15,350 bases of DNA from CAZBWP01 sp964630265 (GTDB taxonomy: Bacteria; Pseudomonadota; Alphaproteobacteria; Rhodospirillales; Defluviicoccaceae): positions 1 to 15,350 of the forward strand of contig CAZVRW010000073.1 in assembly GCA_964630265.1 (NCBI GenBank), written 5' to 3'. The position numbers and the translations under genes were made by a program. Positions within the stretch are counted from its first letter, which is position 1, and every line of letters begins with the position of its first letter. Under the pieces are notes generated by a model. That model ran no database searches, was not told where the DNA came from, and saw only the letters and a list, made by a program, of their open reading frames with translations. Shown one piece after another: positions 8,569-15,350 of this stretch.

Positions 8569-8766
8569 ATGAACGTCACCTATGATCCCCATACCGACAC
8601 CCTCAGCATCGTGCTCGCACCGGGCGACGTCGCCGAAAGCGACGAGGACAAGCCGGGTGTCATCCTCGACTACGACGCCGCCGGTCGTTTGCTTGGCCTG
8701 GAGATCCTCGACGCTTCCAAAACCATGCCGGACCCGGCCAGCGTCAACCTGAAGGTCGCCTCGTAG
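8569..8766 (+). CDS. DUF2283 family protein, putative antitoxin of the DUF4258 pair
   Basis: Protein of 65 aa with the classic DUF2283 layout: Y-D-x-x-T-D-T-L-S-I-V-L (residues 5-16), an acidic turn (ESDEDKPG), then G-V-I-L-D-Y-D-A-A-G-R-L-L-G-L-E-I-L (30-47) and a following D-A-S-K. Family members are small all-beta proteins often encoded directly after DUF4258 genes, and are guessed to be antitoxins or immunity partners; there is no direct evidence here. The ATG follows the previous TGA without a gap (TGAATG), so translation depends on termination of the upstream gene. It is the last gene before the only sizeable gap in the operon. It has no DNA-binding motif, so if this is a toxin-antitoxin pair the antitoxin is unlikely to repress transcription by itself. 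Confidence 0.75.
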   Translation: MNVTYDPHTDTLSIVLAPGDVAESDEDKPGVILDYDAAGRLLGLEILDASKTMPDPASVNLKVAS

Positions 8767-8791
8767 GCGCATGCGCGGTGGAGACAGTTCC

Positions 8792-8831
8792 GCAAGAAAA
8801 TCTTGCATTTAGCGTTTTGCACGGATATATG
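8792..8831 (+). promoter_or_regulatory. Internal promoter with overlapping palindromic operator
   Basis: In the 82-bp gap, a perfect palindrome GCAAGA-AAA-TCTTGC (8792-8806) overlaps a -35-like TTGCAT (8803-8808). Seventeen bases later lies a -10-like TATATG (8826-8831). TTGCA is repeated directly at 8803-8807 and 8817-8821. A palindrome over the -35 is where an autoregulating Xre protein, encoded just downstream, would bind. Caveats: the -35 matches the consensus in only three of six bases, and the implied 5' leader is very short (about 11 bases). The palindrome is certain; the promoter is an inference. Confidence 0.45.
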
Positions 8832-8837
8832 GCTCTC

Positions 8838-8843
8838 AGGAGG
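8838..8843 (+). promoter_or_regulatory. Strong ribosome binding site for the Xre-peptidase gene
   Basis: AGGAGG ends five bases before the ATG at 8849. It is the only near-consensus Shine-Dalgarno site seen at a gene start in this window, where most other starts depend on stop/start overlaps. It fixes the start of this gene and marks it as an independent translation entry point. Confidence 0.8.
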
Positions 8844-8848
8844 CAGCC

Positions 8849-9955
8849 ATGAACACCCAGCTTATCGGTGCGCGGATCAAGGCGGTGCGCGAGGAGCGGA
8901 AGCTCTCGCAGGACGAGGTGGCGCGCCTGTTCGGCTTCAAGGACCGGCAGACGGTGTCGGCGATCGAGACCGGCGAGCGCCGCGTCTCGGCCGAGGAACT
9001 GCTGCGCGCCGTCGAGGCCTTGGGCATGCCGCTGGATTTCTTCACCGATCCCTTCCGGCTCGTCGGCGAGGGCCGCTTCTCCTGGCGCCATACCAACGTC
9101 AAGACCGCGCACCTCGCCGGCTACGAACGCAACGCCGGCTGCTGGATCGCCGCCTTCCGGGAGATCGCGCCGCACGTCGACAAGACGGGCTTGCTGCCGC
9201 GTCGGGCTCTCGGTCTCACCAAGCAGTCAAGCTTCGAAGACGCGATGGCGGCGGGGGAGCGGTTCGTCGCCGACTTCGATCTCGGCGCCGTGCCGGCGGC
9301 GCGCCTTGCCGAGGTGATGGAGCGGGAGCTCGGCATCCTGGTGCTGATGGTCGATGCCATCGACGGCATATCCGGCGCCGCCTGCCGCCTGCCGGAGTTG
9401 GACGCGGTGCTGATCAACCGCCACGAGGTGATCGGCCGGCGCCACTTCGACCTCGCGCATGAGCTGTTCCACATCCTCACTTGGGACGCCATGCCGCCGG
9501 AGCACGCCGAGGCCGCCACGGAAACGAGCCGGAACCGCGTCGAGCAGCTGGCGAACAACTTCGCCTCGGCGCTGCTGATGCCGCGCGATCTCCTTGAGCC
9601 CCTCGGTGATTGGGCGGACCTCGACGATGAGGAGTTGATCGCCCGGCTCAACGCCACGGCCGACACCCTGCAGGTGACCGCTACGGCGCTGAAGTGGCGC
9701 CTGGTGGCGCTCGGCGCGCTCAAGCCGGCGCGCGCCCGCTCGGCCCCGGACGCGGCGCTTCGCTACAACGGCCACGAGGCCGGGGAACCAAACCCGCCGC
9801 CGCTGTTCTCCCGTCCGTTCATGGAAGTGATGGCGCTGGCGATCCGGGAGGGCCGTGTCTCCGTGCGCCGCGCCGCCGACCTGTTGAGCCTGACCATCGA
9901 CGACCTGGAAGACCTGTTCGCCGCGCACGGGGTCGAGACCCCGTTCGATCTGTAA
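8849..9955 (+). CDS. Xre-type HTH fused to ImmA/IrrE-like metallopeptidase
   Basis: Probable DNA-binding regulator with a built-in zinc protease (368 aa). Seen: an N-terminal Xre helix-turn-helix (about 5-62; SQDEVARLFGF then QTVSAIETGERRVS), a linker, and a peptidase domain with H-E-L-F-H (204-208), the HExxH zinc site. A downstream E-Q-L-A-N-N-F-A (Glu232, likely third ligand) and LLMP complete the COG2856/M78 pattern. A C-terminal helical segment (about 325-361, IREGRVSVRRAADLLSLT) looks like a second small HTH. Relatives include ImmA, which cleaves the ICEBs1 repressor, and IrrE, which cleaves DdrO after DNA damage. HTH-COG2856 fusions are also listed as candidate toxin-antitoxin components. 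The gene has its own ribosome site and promoter-like region, and lies 7 bases before the PIN-like gene. Inference: it represses its own promoter and is inactivated or self-cleaved on infection or damage. Confidence 0.88.
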   Translation: MNTQLIGARIKAVREERKLSQDEVARLFGFKDRQTVSAIETGERRVSAEELLRAVEALGMPLDFFTDPFRLVGEGRFSWRHTNVKTAHLAGYERNAGCWIAAFREIAPHVDKTGLLPRRALGLTKQSSFEDAMAAGERFVADFDLGAVPAARLAEVMERELGILVLMVDAIDGISGAACRLPELDAVLINRHEVIGRRHFDLAHELFHILTWDAMPPEHAEAATETSRNRVEQLANNFASALLMPRDLLEPLGDWADLDDEELIARLNATADTLQVTATALKWRLVALGALKPARARSAPDAALRYNGHEAGEPNPPPLFSRPFMEVMALAIREGRVSVRRAADLLSLTIDDLEDLFAAHGVETPFDL

Positions 9956-9962
9956 ATCAGGG

Positions 9963-10478
9963 ATGGTCCGCCACACCGGCCCGGTTCTGGTCGACACCAT
10001 GGTCATCCTGGTGTGCCACCGGATCGGCGCGTGGCGGGCGCTCGCCGGCGGCTACGGCGTGGAAACGGTGGAGGACTGCGTGACCGAGACCCAGACTGGC
10101 TTCCAGCGGCGGCGGCACGAACAGCAGATCGATGCCGCGGCGCTGCGCGCATCGCTGGCGGGAGTTCACGCGGTGGACGACGCCCAGCGCGCCGCGATCC
10201 TGGTGCAGGCCCTCGATCTCGCCGTCGATGAGGGCGAGCGGTCGCTGTGGGCCCACGCGAAGGGCCGGTCCGACGGGTGGATCCTCTGCGGTCCCGACAC
10301 ATCGAGCCTGCGCCTCGGCGTGCGCTTGGGCTTCCGCGACCGGCTCGTCGCGCTGGAGGGACTGCTCGCCGATGTCGGCTACCGGCCGAAGACGGTGCTC
10401 AAGCGCCACTACACGCGCGACTGGCTTCAGCAAACGCTGGTGGAGATCGAGCGGCTCGAAGGGATGGGACGGCCATGA
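9963..10478 (+). CDS. PIN-like domain protein, putative RNase toxin
   Basis: Protein of 171 aa that looks like a PIN-domain nuclease. The first strand VLVDTMVIL (8-16) carries Asp11. It is followed by WRALAGGYGVETVEDCVTET with Glu42, then V-D-E-G-E (88-92) in the place of the usual LDxGE, and W-I-L-C-G-P-D (106-112) followed by a helix, giving a further acid at Asp112. These are the spacings expected for the PIN acidic cluster that binds Mg and cuts RNA. The fit is by pattern only; the similarity is not strong. It begins 7 bases after the Xre-peptidase stop with no clear ribosome site, and its TGA overlaps the drmA ATG (ATGA). It is thus wired into the same transcript as drmA. With its neighbour it could form a toxin-antitoxin pair; alternatively it may be an accessory nuclease of this DISARM locus. 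Confidence 0.6.
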   Translation: MVRHTGPVLVDTMVILVCHRIGAWRALAGGYGVETVEDCVTETQTGFQRRRHEQQIDAAALRASLAGVHAVDDAQRAAILVQALDLAVDEGERSLWAHAKGRSDGWILCGPDTSSLRLGVRLGFRDRLVALEGLLADVGYRPKTVLKRHYTRDWLQQTLVEIERLEGMGRP

Positions 10479-13400
10479 CAACCTCCACCGAAGTCCGCGC
10501 CCGCCTCGTCGAGATGCTGCGGCGGGACCTGGTCGGGCCGCTGCCGCCGGACGTTGCCCCTGGCGATGCCGACCTGCAGACCGAACGGCTGCGCGAGCCG
10601 CCGTCGTCCTGGTACCTGACCGGCTTCATCGCCCCGCTCGACGAGGGCGGCGACACAGTCGACGATCTCGACACGCAGGAGGAAACGGAGACCAACGCCG
10701 GCGATCTGACCGACGGGACGCCCGAGGCGGGCCCCATCGCCGACGACGACACCCAAGCCGAGGCCCCGAGCACCAGCCGGCGCTACCTGCCGGCGTCGAT
10801 CGGCCTCACCGTGCTCGTCCCGGACGGGGTCGAGATGGTCGACGTCCGCGTAAGCTGGGGCGACTACGTCACCGAACCGCCGCTCCCAGCCAGCGTTCTG
10901 GCGTCAGAGGACATGGACGCGCCCAAGGTCGAATGGCTGCGCCGTCCGAAGGAACGGCGGATCCCCGTGCCGGTGCCGAAAGCCGGAAAGGGGGCTCCCA
11001 TTCTCGTTCCCGACAGCGCCTCCGAGCAGCGCCCTGGCGGCGGTCTCGAACTGCAGGCGCACGCACGGCCGTTCACGTTGCAGCCTCCGGGCGAGCCGCA
11101 GCAGCCCGTCCGCGCGCTCAGCCTCTTCCTTGTCAATCGCCGCAAGCCGGCGCGCCACAAGTACGCCGATGTGGCGTTCGCCTTCCAGGCCCGTCTTGAG
11201 GTGCGCTGCAACGAAGGTCTGGCGGCGAACCGCGACCGAACCGGCTACGACTCCGATGACGCCGACCTGCGCATCGCCGATCTGCACTACCGCGACGACG
11301 CCGAATATGCGGTCGGCCGCAATACCTCTGGCGCTTGGGAAGCGCCCGACGCGGGCGGTTGTGTCCGCCGCGCCTGGACGGACCCGCTGCCCGTGGCCGA
11401 AGTGGAGCGCGTCGCGCCCAACGAAACGATCGGCGGTGTCACCTTCGGTATGGAGGCACTGGCGGATGCGGCCGCAGTCGGCGGGCCCGCCCTCGCAGAA
11501 GCCCTCTCCGACCTTCCGCGCCAGTATTCCGCCTGGATTACTGGACAGATGGATGGGCTTGGCGGCCTTCCCGATCGGCGGCGACTGACAGCGGAGCGCC
11601 TGATCGCGGGCATGCACAAGGCGCGCACGCGCATTGCCGTGGGCATTGATCTCTTGCGCGACGACGAAAAGACACGCACAGCCTTCCGCATCATGAACCT
11701 GGCCGTCGCGCGGGCGGCGCGGCGGCGCTTCGCCGGGCCCGACGGCGATCCCGATGCGATCGCCCCGCCGACGTGGCGGCCGTTCCAGATCGCCTTCATC
11801 CTGCTCAACCTAGCCGGTCTGCACGACAAGCGGCACCCGGACCGGGAGCTGGTCGACCTGCTGTTCTTCCCCACCGGCGGCGGCAAGACCGAGGCCTATC
11901 TCGGTCTCGCTGCCTTCGCCATCGCTCACCGACGGATGTCGTCCGGCGGTCGGCTCGGAGCGGGCGTCACCGTGATCATGCGCTACACCCTCCGCTTGCT
12001 GACCCTCGACCAGTTGTCGCGCGCCGCCGGCGTCGTCTGCGCCCTCGAACTAATGCGCGAGAACCCGGAGTTCTCGCTGCCGAACGGAGCGCGCATGCTC
12101 GGCGACTGGCCGATCGAGATCGGCCTCTGGGTCGGCTCCGACGCATCGCCCAACATCCTCGGCGGTCGCGGCAACACGGGTGACCACACGGCGGTGACGC
12201 GGCTGCGAAAGTACCGTCGGGACGGCAGGAACGCGCCGGCGCCGATCAAGGCGTGTCCGTGGTGCGGAACGGCCTTCTCGCGGGACTCGTTCGACTGCGT
12301 GCCGAACGCGCATGCGCCGACCAACATGATTATCCGCTGCGCCAACCCCGCCTGCGACTTCACCCGCGACCGGCCGCTACCGGTGCTAACCGTCGACGAG
12401 GTCATTTACCGCAGACTGCCGGCGTTCGTCATCGCCACCGTCGACAAGTTCGCGGGCCTGCCCTGGGTCGGCGAGGCGGGCGCGTTCTTCGGCCATGTCG
12501 ATCGCTACGACGAGACCGGCTTCTACGGCGCCGCCCGGCCGCGCGACGGCAAGCCGCTGTTTAATGACAACATGCTCGATCCGCCGGATCTGATCATCCA
12601 GGACGAATTGCACCTGATCTCCGGTCCGCTGGGCACCGTCGCCGGTCTGTACGAAACCGCTATCGACCGGCTCAGCACACGCATTAGCGACGGCGGTCGG
12701 GTGCGCCCGAAGATCGTTGCGTCGACCGCCACCGTCCGCCGCGCCGAGGGCCAGATCCGGGCGCTGTTCGACCGCGCCGAGACGCAGGTGTTCCCGCCGC
12801 CGGGAATCGAGCGGACCGACAGCTGGTTCGCCCGGACCGTTCCGTCGAGCGACAGTCCGGCGCGCCTCTACCTGGGGCTGGCGGCGCAGGGGCGCGGGCC
12901 GAAGCTGGTGTTCCTGCGCGGACTGACGACGATCATGGCCGCCGCCAACGCCCTCTACGAAGCGAACGGCGGCGCCGACGCCGACGCGAATCCCGCCGAT
13001 CCCTACATGACGGCGCTTTGCTATTTCAATGCGCTCCGCGAACTCGGCGGCGCCCGCCGCATCGTGGAGGACGAGGTGCGTGACCGCCTGCGCCAGTACG
13101 GAAGCAAGCGACGCCGCGTCGATCCTTTGAACCCCGTGTTCATTGACCGTGAAATGGCGGATCCGCTCGAACTGACCTCTCGCGTCTCGACAGACGACGT
13201 GGCGCTGGCCAAGGCGCGGCTGGAACGGCCGTTCCGCGGCGACCGGCAGGAATGGGTAGACGTGGCGCTGGCCACCAACATGATCTCCGTCGGTCTGGAC
13301 ATTACGCGGCTTGGACTGATGCTCGTCCAGGGCCAGCCCAAGACGGCAGCCGAATACATCCAGGCGACCAGCCGTGTCGGCCGCGCGGTCGACAAGCCGG

Positions 13401-13966
13401 GCCTCGTTGTCACCGTGCTCAACCTGCACAAGCCGCGTGACCGTACCCACTACGAGTCGTTTCGCCTCTTCCACCAAACCTTCTATCGTTCTGTCGAGGC
13501 AACGACCGTGACGCCTTGGGCGGCTCGGGCCCTGGATCGCTCCCTTGCGGCCGTTGTGGTCTCTGTCGCTCGCCACCTGCGCCCGGAGTTGACGCCAGAG
13601 CGCGCCGTCGGCCATCTGCGCGACGTTCCCGGCTATCGCCGTCAGGTGATCGACGCCATCGCCGATCGTGCCCCGGAGGCCGCCATCGTCGGCGGCCGCG
13701 CGGCCTTGGAAGCGCTCGTCAAAGGGCTGTTGGACGACTGGCAAACCGTCGTCGACGACATTCCTCAGATTGCCTATGGCGATCGCCGGGAGGGTCAAGG
13801 TCAGCAACTGCTTCACCAACCGCTCGATCCGGCTCTGCCGAATCTGACGCCGGAATGCCACCGGCATTTCGTCGCTGCCCGTTCGATGCGGGACGTGGAG
13901 GCCAACGTGCTGCTCCGGATTCGCGATCCCCATGGGCGCCCGTTCACGGCGGACGACGTGTCATGA
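10475..13966 (+). CDS. drmA: DISARM core helicase DrmA
   Basis: Superfamily 2-type helicase of the DISARM core (1163 aa), which forms a complex with DrmB and loads on invading DNA. Seen: N-terminal LRRDLVGPLP and PSSWYLTGFIAPL, typical of DrmA, followed by an acidic linker (about 56-98). Walker A is PTGGGKT (466-472); a zinc ribbon lies between lobe motifs (Cys594, Cys597, Cys622, Cys627); then DELH box (710-713) with the SGPLG that follows it, motif III STAT (750-753), TNMISVGLD (934-942), and motif VI QATSRVGR (963-970). The ATG at 10475 is chosen because it overlaps the upstream stop (ATGA) and gives the family N-terminus; the open frame extends 76 codons further upstream without support. 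The end overlaps drmB by ATGA. No nuclease domain is visible. The assignment is firm from the motif set and gene order. Confidence 0.9.
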   Translation: MTTSTEVRARLVEMLRRDLVGPLPPDVAPGDADLQTERLREPPSSWYLTGFIAPLDEGGDTVDDLDTQEETETNAGDLTDGTPEAGPIADDDTQAEAPSTSRRYLPASIGLTVLVPDGVEMVDVRVSWGDYVTEPPLPASVLASEDMDAPKVEWLRRPKERRIPVPVPKAGKGAPILVPDSASEQRPGGGLELQAHARPFTLQPPGEPQQPVRALSLFLVNRRKPARHKYADVAFAFQARLEVRCNEGLAANRDRTGYDSDDADLRIADLHYRDDAEYAVGRNTSGAWEAPDAGGCVRRAWTDPLPVAEVERVAPNETIGGVTFGMEALADAAAVGGPALAEALSDLPRQYSAWITGQMDGLGGLPDRRRLTAERLIAGMHKARTRIAVGIDLLRDDEKTRTAFRIMNLAVARAARRRFAGPDGDPDAIAPPTWRPFQIAFILLNLAGLHDKRHPDRELVDLLFFPTGGGKTEAYLGLAAFAIAHRRMSSGGRLGAGVTVIMRYTLRLLTLDQLSRAAGVVCALELMRENPEFSLPNGARMLGDWPIEIGLWVGSDASPNILGGRGNTGDHTAVTRLRKYRRDGRNAPAPIKACPWCGTAFSRDSFDCVPNAHAPTNMIIRCANPACDFTRDRPLPVLTVDEVIYRRLPAFVIATVDKFAGLPWVGEAGAFFGHVDRYDETGFYGAARPRDGKPLFNDNMLDPPDLIIQDELHLISGPLGTVAGLYETAIDRLSTRISDGGRVRPKIVASTATVRRAEGQIRALFDRAETQVFPPPGIERTDSWFARTVPSSDSPARLYLGLAAQGRGPKLVFLRGLTTIMAAANALYEANGGADADANPADPYMTALCYFNALRELGGARRIVEDEVRDRLRQYGSKRRRVDPLNPVFIDREMADPLELTSRVSTDDVALAKARLERPFRGDRQEWVDVALATNMISVGLDITRLGLMLVQGQPKTAAEYIQATSRVGRAVDKPGLVVTVLNLHKPRDRTHYESFRLFHQTFYRSVEATTVTPWAARALDRSLAAVVVSVARHLRPELTPERAVGHLRDVPGYRRQVIDAIADRAPEAAIVGGRAALEALVKGLLDDWQTVVDDIPQIAYGDRREGQGQQLLHQPLDPALPNLTPECHRHFVAARSMRDVEANVLLRIRDPHGRPFTADDVS

Positions 13967-15350
13967 GCAAGAAGACCGTTCTCCGGCAGAGCCAGATCAT
14001 CACCACCTTTGGGCCTGGCGCGATGGTGGACTTGCCGACGCGCTCGGTGCTGATCGGAGGCCTCGATCGCTGGTATGCGCCGGCGCACAGCTACACCAAG
14101 ATCGACGAACCCTCTCTTGCGCGCATCCTTGAGCGGCGGTTGCGTGAGCGGGGTCGCCTCGGCGATGGGCAAGCCTTACGTCTGCTGACGCCCCCGCTGG
14201 CATCGGGCGACCAGAACCGAGAGCTGCCGGGTATAGATGTCAGCGTGTTTCCCACGTGGTTCGTTTGCGAACGGGTAGAAATGCCGAAAGCCGGCGGCGA
14301 GGTTCGCCGCGGCCGGCGTCTGGTCCGCTGGCAAGACCTTGAGCCGACGAGTGGTCGCCGAAAGTACCAGCACGAAGACGGCAAGAAGGATGACGTGACG
14401 CCGCTGCGCTTCGTCGGCGCCTGCCCTGACGGGCATCTGCAGGACATCGACTGGCGCTGGCTGTTGCACAGGGGCGAGCCGTGCCAAGAACCCATGTACC
14501 TGATCGAGGAGGGGACCAGCGCCAGCCTTTCCGACCTGGAGATCCTTTGCAGCTGCTCGAAATCACTCTCGCTGCGCGACGCGACCAAGCCGGGACGGCT
14601 CGGCGAGTGCGCCGGCCGTCAGCCCTGGCTCGGCGACGGTGCCGTCGAACGGTGTTCAAAGCTCCTGAAACTTCTCACCCGTTCGGCAACCAACGCGTAC
14701 TTCCCGCAAGTCGTCAGCGTCATCTCCCTTCCGGTCGAGGAAGACGCGTTGACCGAGATCGTGCAGCGGCACTTCGCCGACCTCTCGGACGCCGAGAGCG
14801 TCGCGGAGATCGCTCAGGCGCGCAAGTTCAACAGGGCGCTGCGCATGGACGTTGAAGGTTACTCCCACGCGGACGTGTTCGATCGCCTGCGGCAGATAAA
14901 GGCGTCGGCTGGTCGGGATGCCCAGACCAATCCCAAGGTGCGCGAGTTTGACGTTCTGGCGAGCGGAGATGCCGAGATCGGCGTCAATGCCCCCGATGCG
15001 CGGCTCTACGCCAAGACGCTGCCCCGTGACTCCTGGGACAAGCCGGTGAAGCGGGATCTCGGCACGATTCGTTCGGTCGTTGCGGTGCATCGCCTACGCG
15101 AGGTGATGTGCCTATACGGCTTCACGCGTTTTGAGCCGGCGGCCACCGATGCAGACAGCGACCTCGAAGACATCCAGCTTGCGGTCGAGGGCGCGCCGAT
15201 CGCCCAACACGCCGACTGGCTCCCGGCCATCGAGCAGTTCGGCGAGGGTCTCTTCATCCACTTTGACACGGTCGCCATCGATCGCTGGGAGCTTCGCCCG
15301 GAAGTGGCGCACAGGATCAGTGTGCTCACCGACGGATTCCAGGCGCATAA
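13963..15350 (+). CDS. drmB: DISARM core protein DrmB (DUF1998 family), partial
   Basis: Partner of DrmA in the DISARM core complex. The frame is open from ATG 13963 to the window end (462 codons, no stop), so the C-terminal part, where the DUF1998 domain normally lies, is outside. Seen: the N-terminal signature SQIITTFGPGAMVDLP (10-25), then C-P-D-G-H (154-158) followed by DIDW, and further cysteines at 174, 196, 198 and 216, the last followed by GRQPWLG. This Cys/His set is probably a metal-binding module and is characteristic of DrmB. The start overlaps the drmA stop (ATGA), consistent with one-to-one production of the two core subunits. A PLD-family drmC would normally follow. Confidence is high despite truncation; completeness cannot be judged. 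Confidence 0.9.
   Translation, partial: MSKKTVLRQSQIITTFGPGAMVDLPTRSVLIGGLDRWYAPAHSYTKIDEPSLARILERRLRERGRLGDGQALRLLTPPLASGDQNRELPGIDVSVFPTWFVCERVEMPKAGGEVRRGRRLVRWQDLEPTSGRRKYQHEDGKKDDVTPLRFVGACPDGHLQDIDWRWLLHRGEPCQEPMYLIEEGTSASLSDLEILCSCSKSLSLRDATKPGRLGECAGRQPWLGDGAVERCSKLLKLLTRSATNAYFPQVVSVISLPVEEDALTEIVQRHFADLSDAESVAEIAQARKFNRALRMDVEGYSHADVFDRLRQIKASAGRDAQTNPKVREFDVLASGDAEIGVNAPDARLYAKTLPRDSWDKPVKRDLGTIRSVVAVHRLREVMCLYGFTRFEPAATDADSDLEDIQLAVEGAPIAQHADWLPAIEQFGEGLFIHFDTVAIDRWELRPEVAHRISVLTDGFQAH

Noticed and set aside
8767..8776. Perfect 10-bp palindrome GCGCATGCGC right after the DUF2283 gene
   Set aside because: Short, GC-only palindromes are frequent in this DNA; there is no loop and no T-run, so it is not a terminator, and it is too far from the promoter-like boxes to call an operator.
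10247..10474. The 76-codon upstream extension of the drmA frame
   Set aside because: It overlaps the PIN-like gene; the ATG at 10475 sits at an ATGA overlap and begins the typical DrmA N-terminus.
12386..13933. A 515-codon minus-strand open frame opposite drmA
   Set aside because: Antisense to the helicase lobe containing motifs III, V and VI; no domain signal and no ribosome site.
1..15350. CRISPR arrays, tRNA or rRNA genes, complete insertion sequences
   Set aside because: I looked for regularly spaced repeats, cloverleaf-like segments and transposase motifs and saw none; nearly all of the window is explained by protein genes.

Overview
The window is GC-rich (mostly 60-75% G+C) bacterial DNA with dense, short-gapped genes. 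High GC, the codon usage and a remnant of an alphaproteobacterial-type recombinase tail suggest an alphaproteobacterium. That placement is inference; nothing in the window fixes the species.

Layout. Bases 20-496 (minus strand) hold a short NAD(P)H-dependent FMN reductase-like gene, probably the edge of the ordinary chromosome. Bases 511-870 hold what looks like a decayed C-terminal tail of a site-specific recombinase. Bases 871-983 are an AT-richer leader with a small palindrome and a T8G6 homopolymer tract. From about 984 to the right edge everything is on the plus strand and forms a class 1 DISARM anti-phage island: drmD (SNF2 helicase), drmMI (N6-adenine DNA methyltransferase), drmA (helicase with DELH box and zinc ribbon) and drmB (DUF1998 family, cut by the window end at 15350). 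drmC, a phospholipase-D-family gene usually found with this set, is not in the window and would be expected downstream.

The unusual part is bases 8296-10478. Between drmMI and drmA, four small genes are inserted as two consecutive toxin-antitoxin-like pairs: DUF4258 + DUF2283, then an Xre-HTH/ImmA-IrrE-type metallopeptidase fusion + a PIN-like protein. The first pair is joined to drmMI by a GTGA overlap. The PIN-like gene is joined to drmA by an ATGA overlap. drmD/drmMI and drmA/drmB are joined in the same way. The only real gap (82 bp, 8767-8848) lies in front of the Xre-peptidase gene and carries a perfect 6-3-6 palindrome, a promoter-like sequence and a strong AGGAGG ribosome binding site.

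Working model (inference): methylation of self DNA and the DrmD helicase are expressed from an upstream promoter. The Xre-peptidase autoregulates an internal promoter that also drives the PIN-like gene and the DrmA-DrmB core. The small genes may act as regulator/sensor, as addiction modules stabilising the island, or as an abortive back-up if DISARM is blocked.
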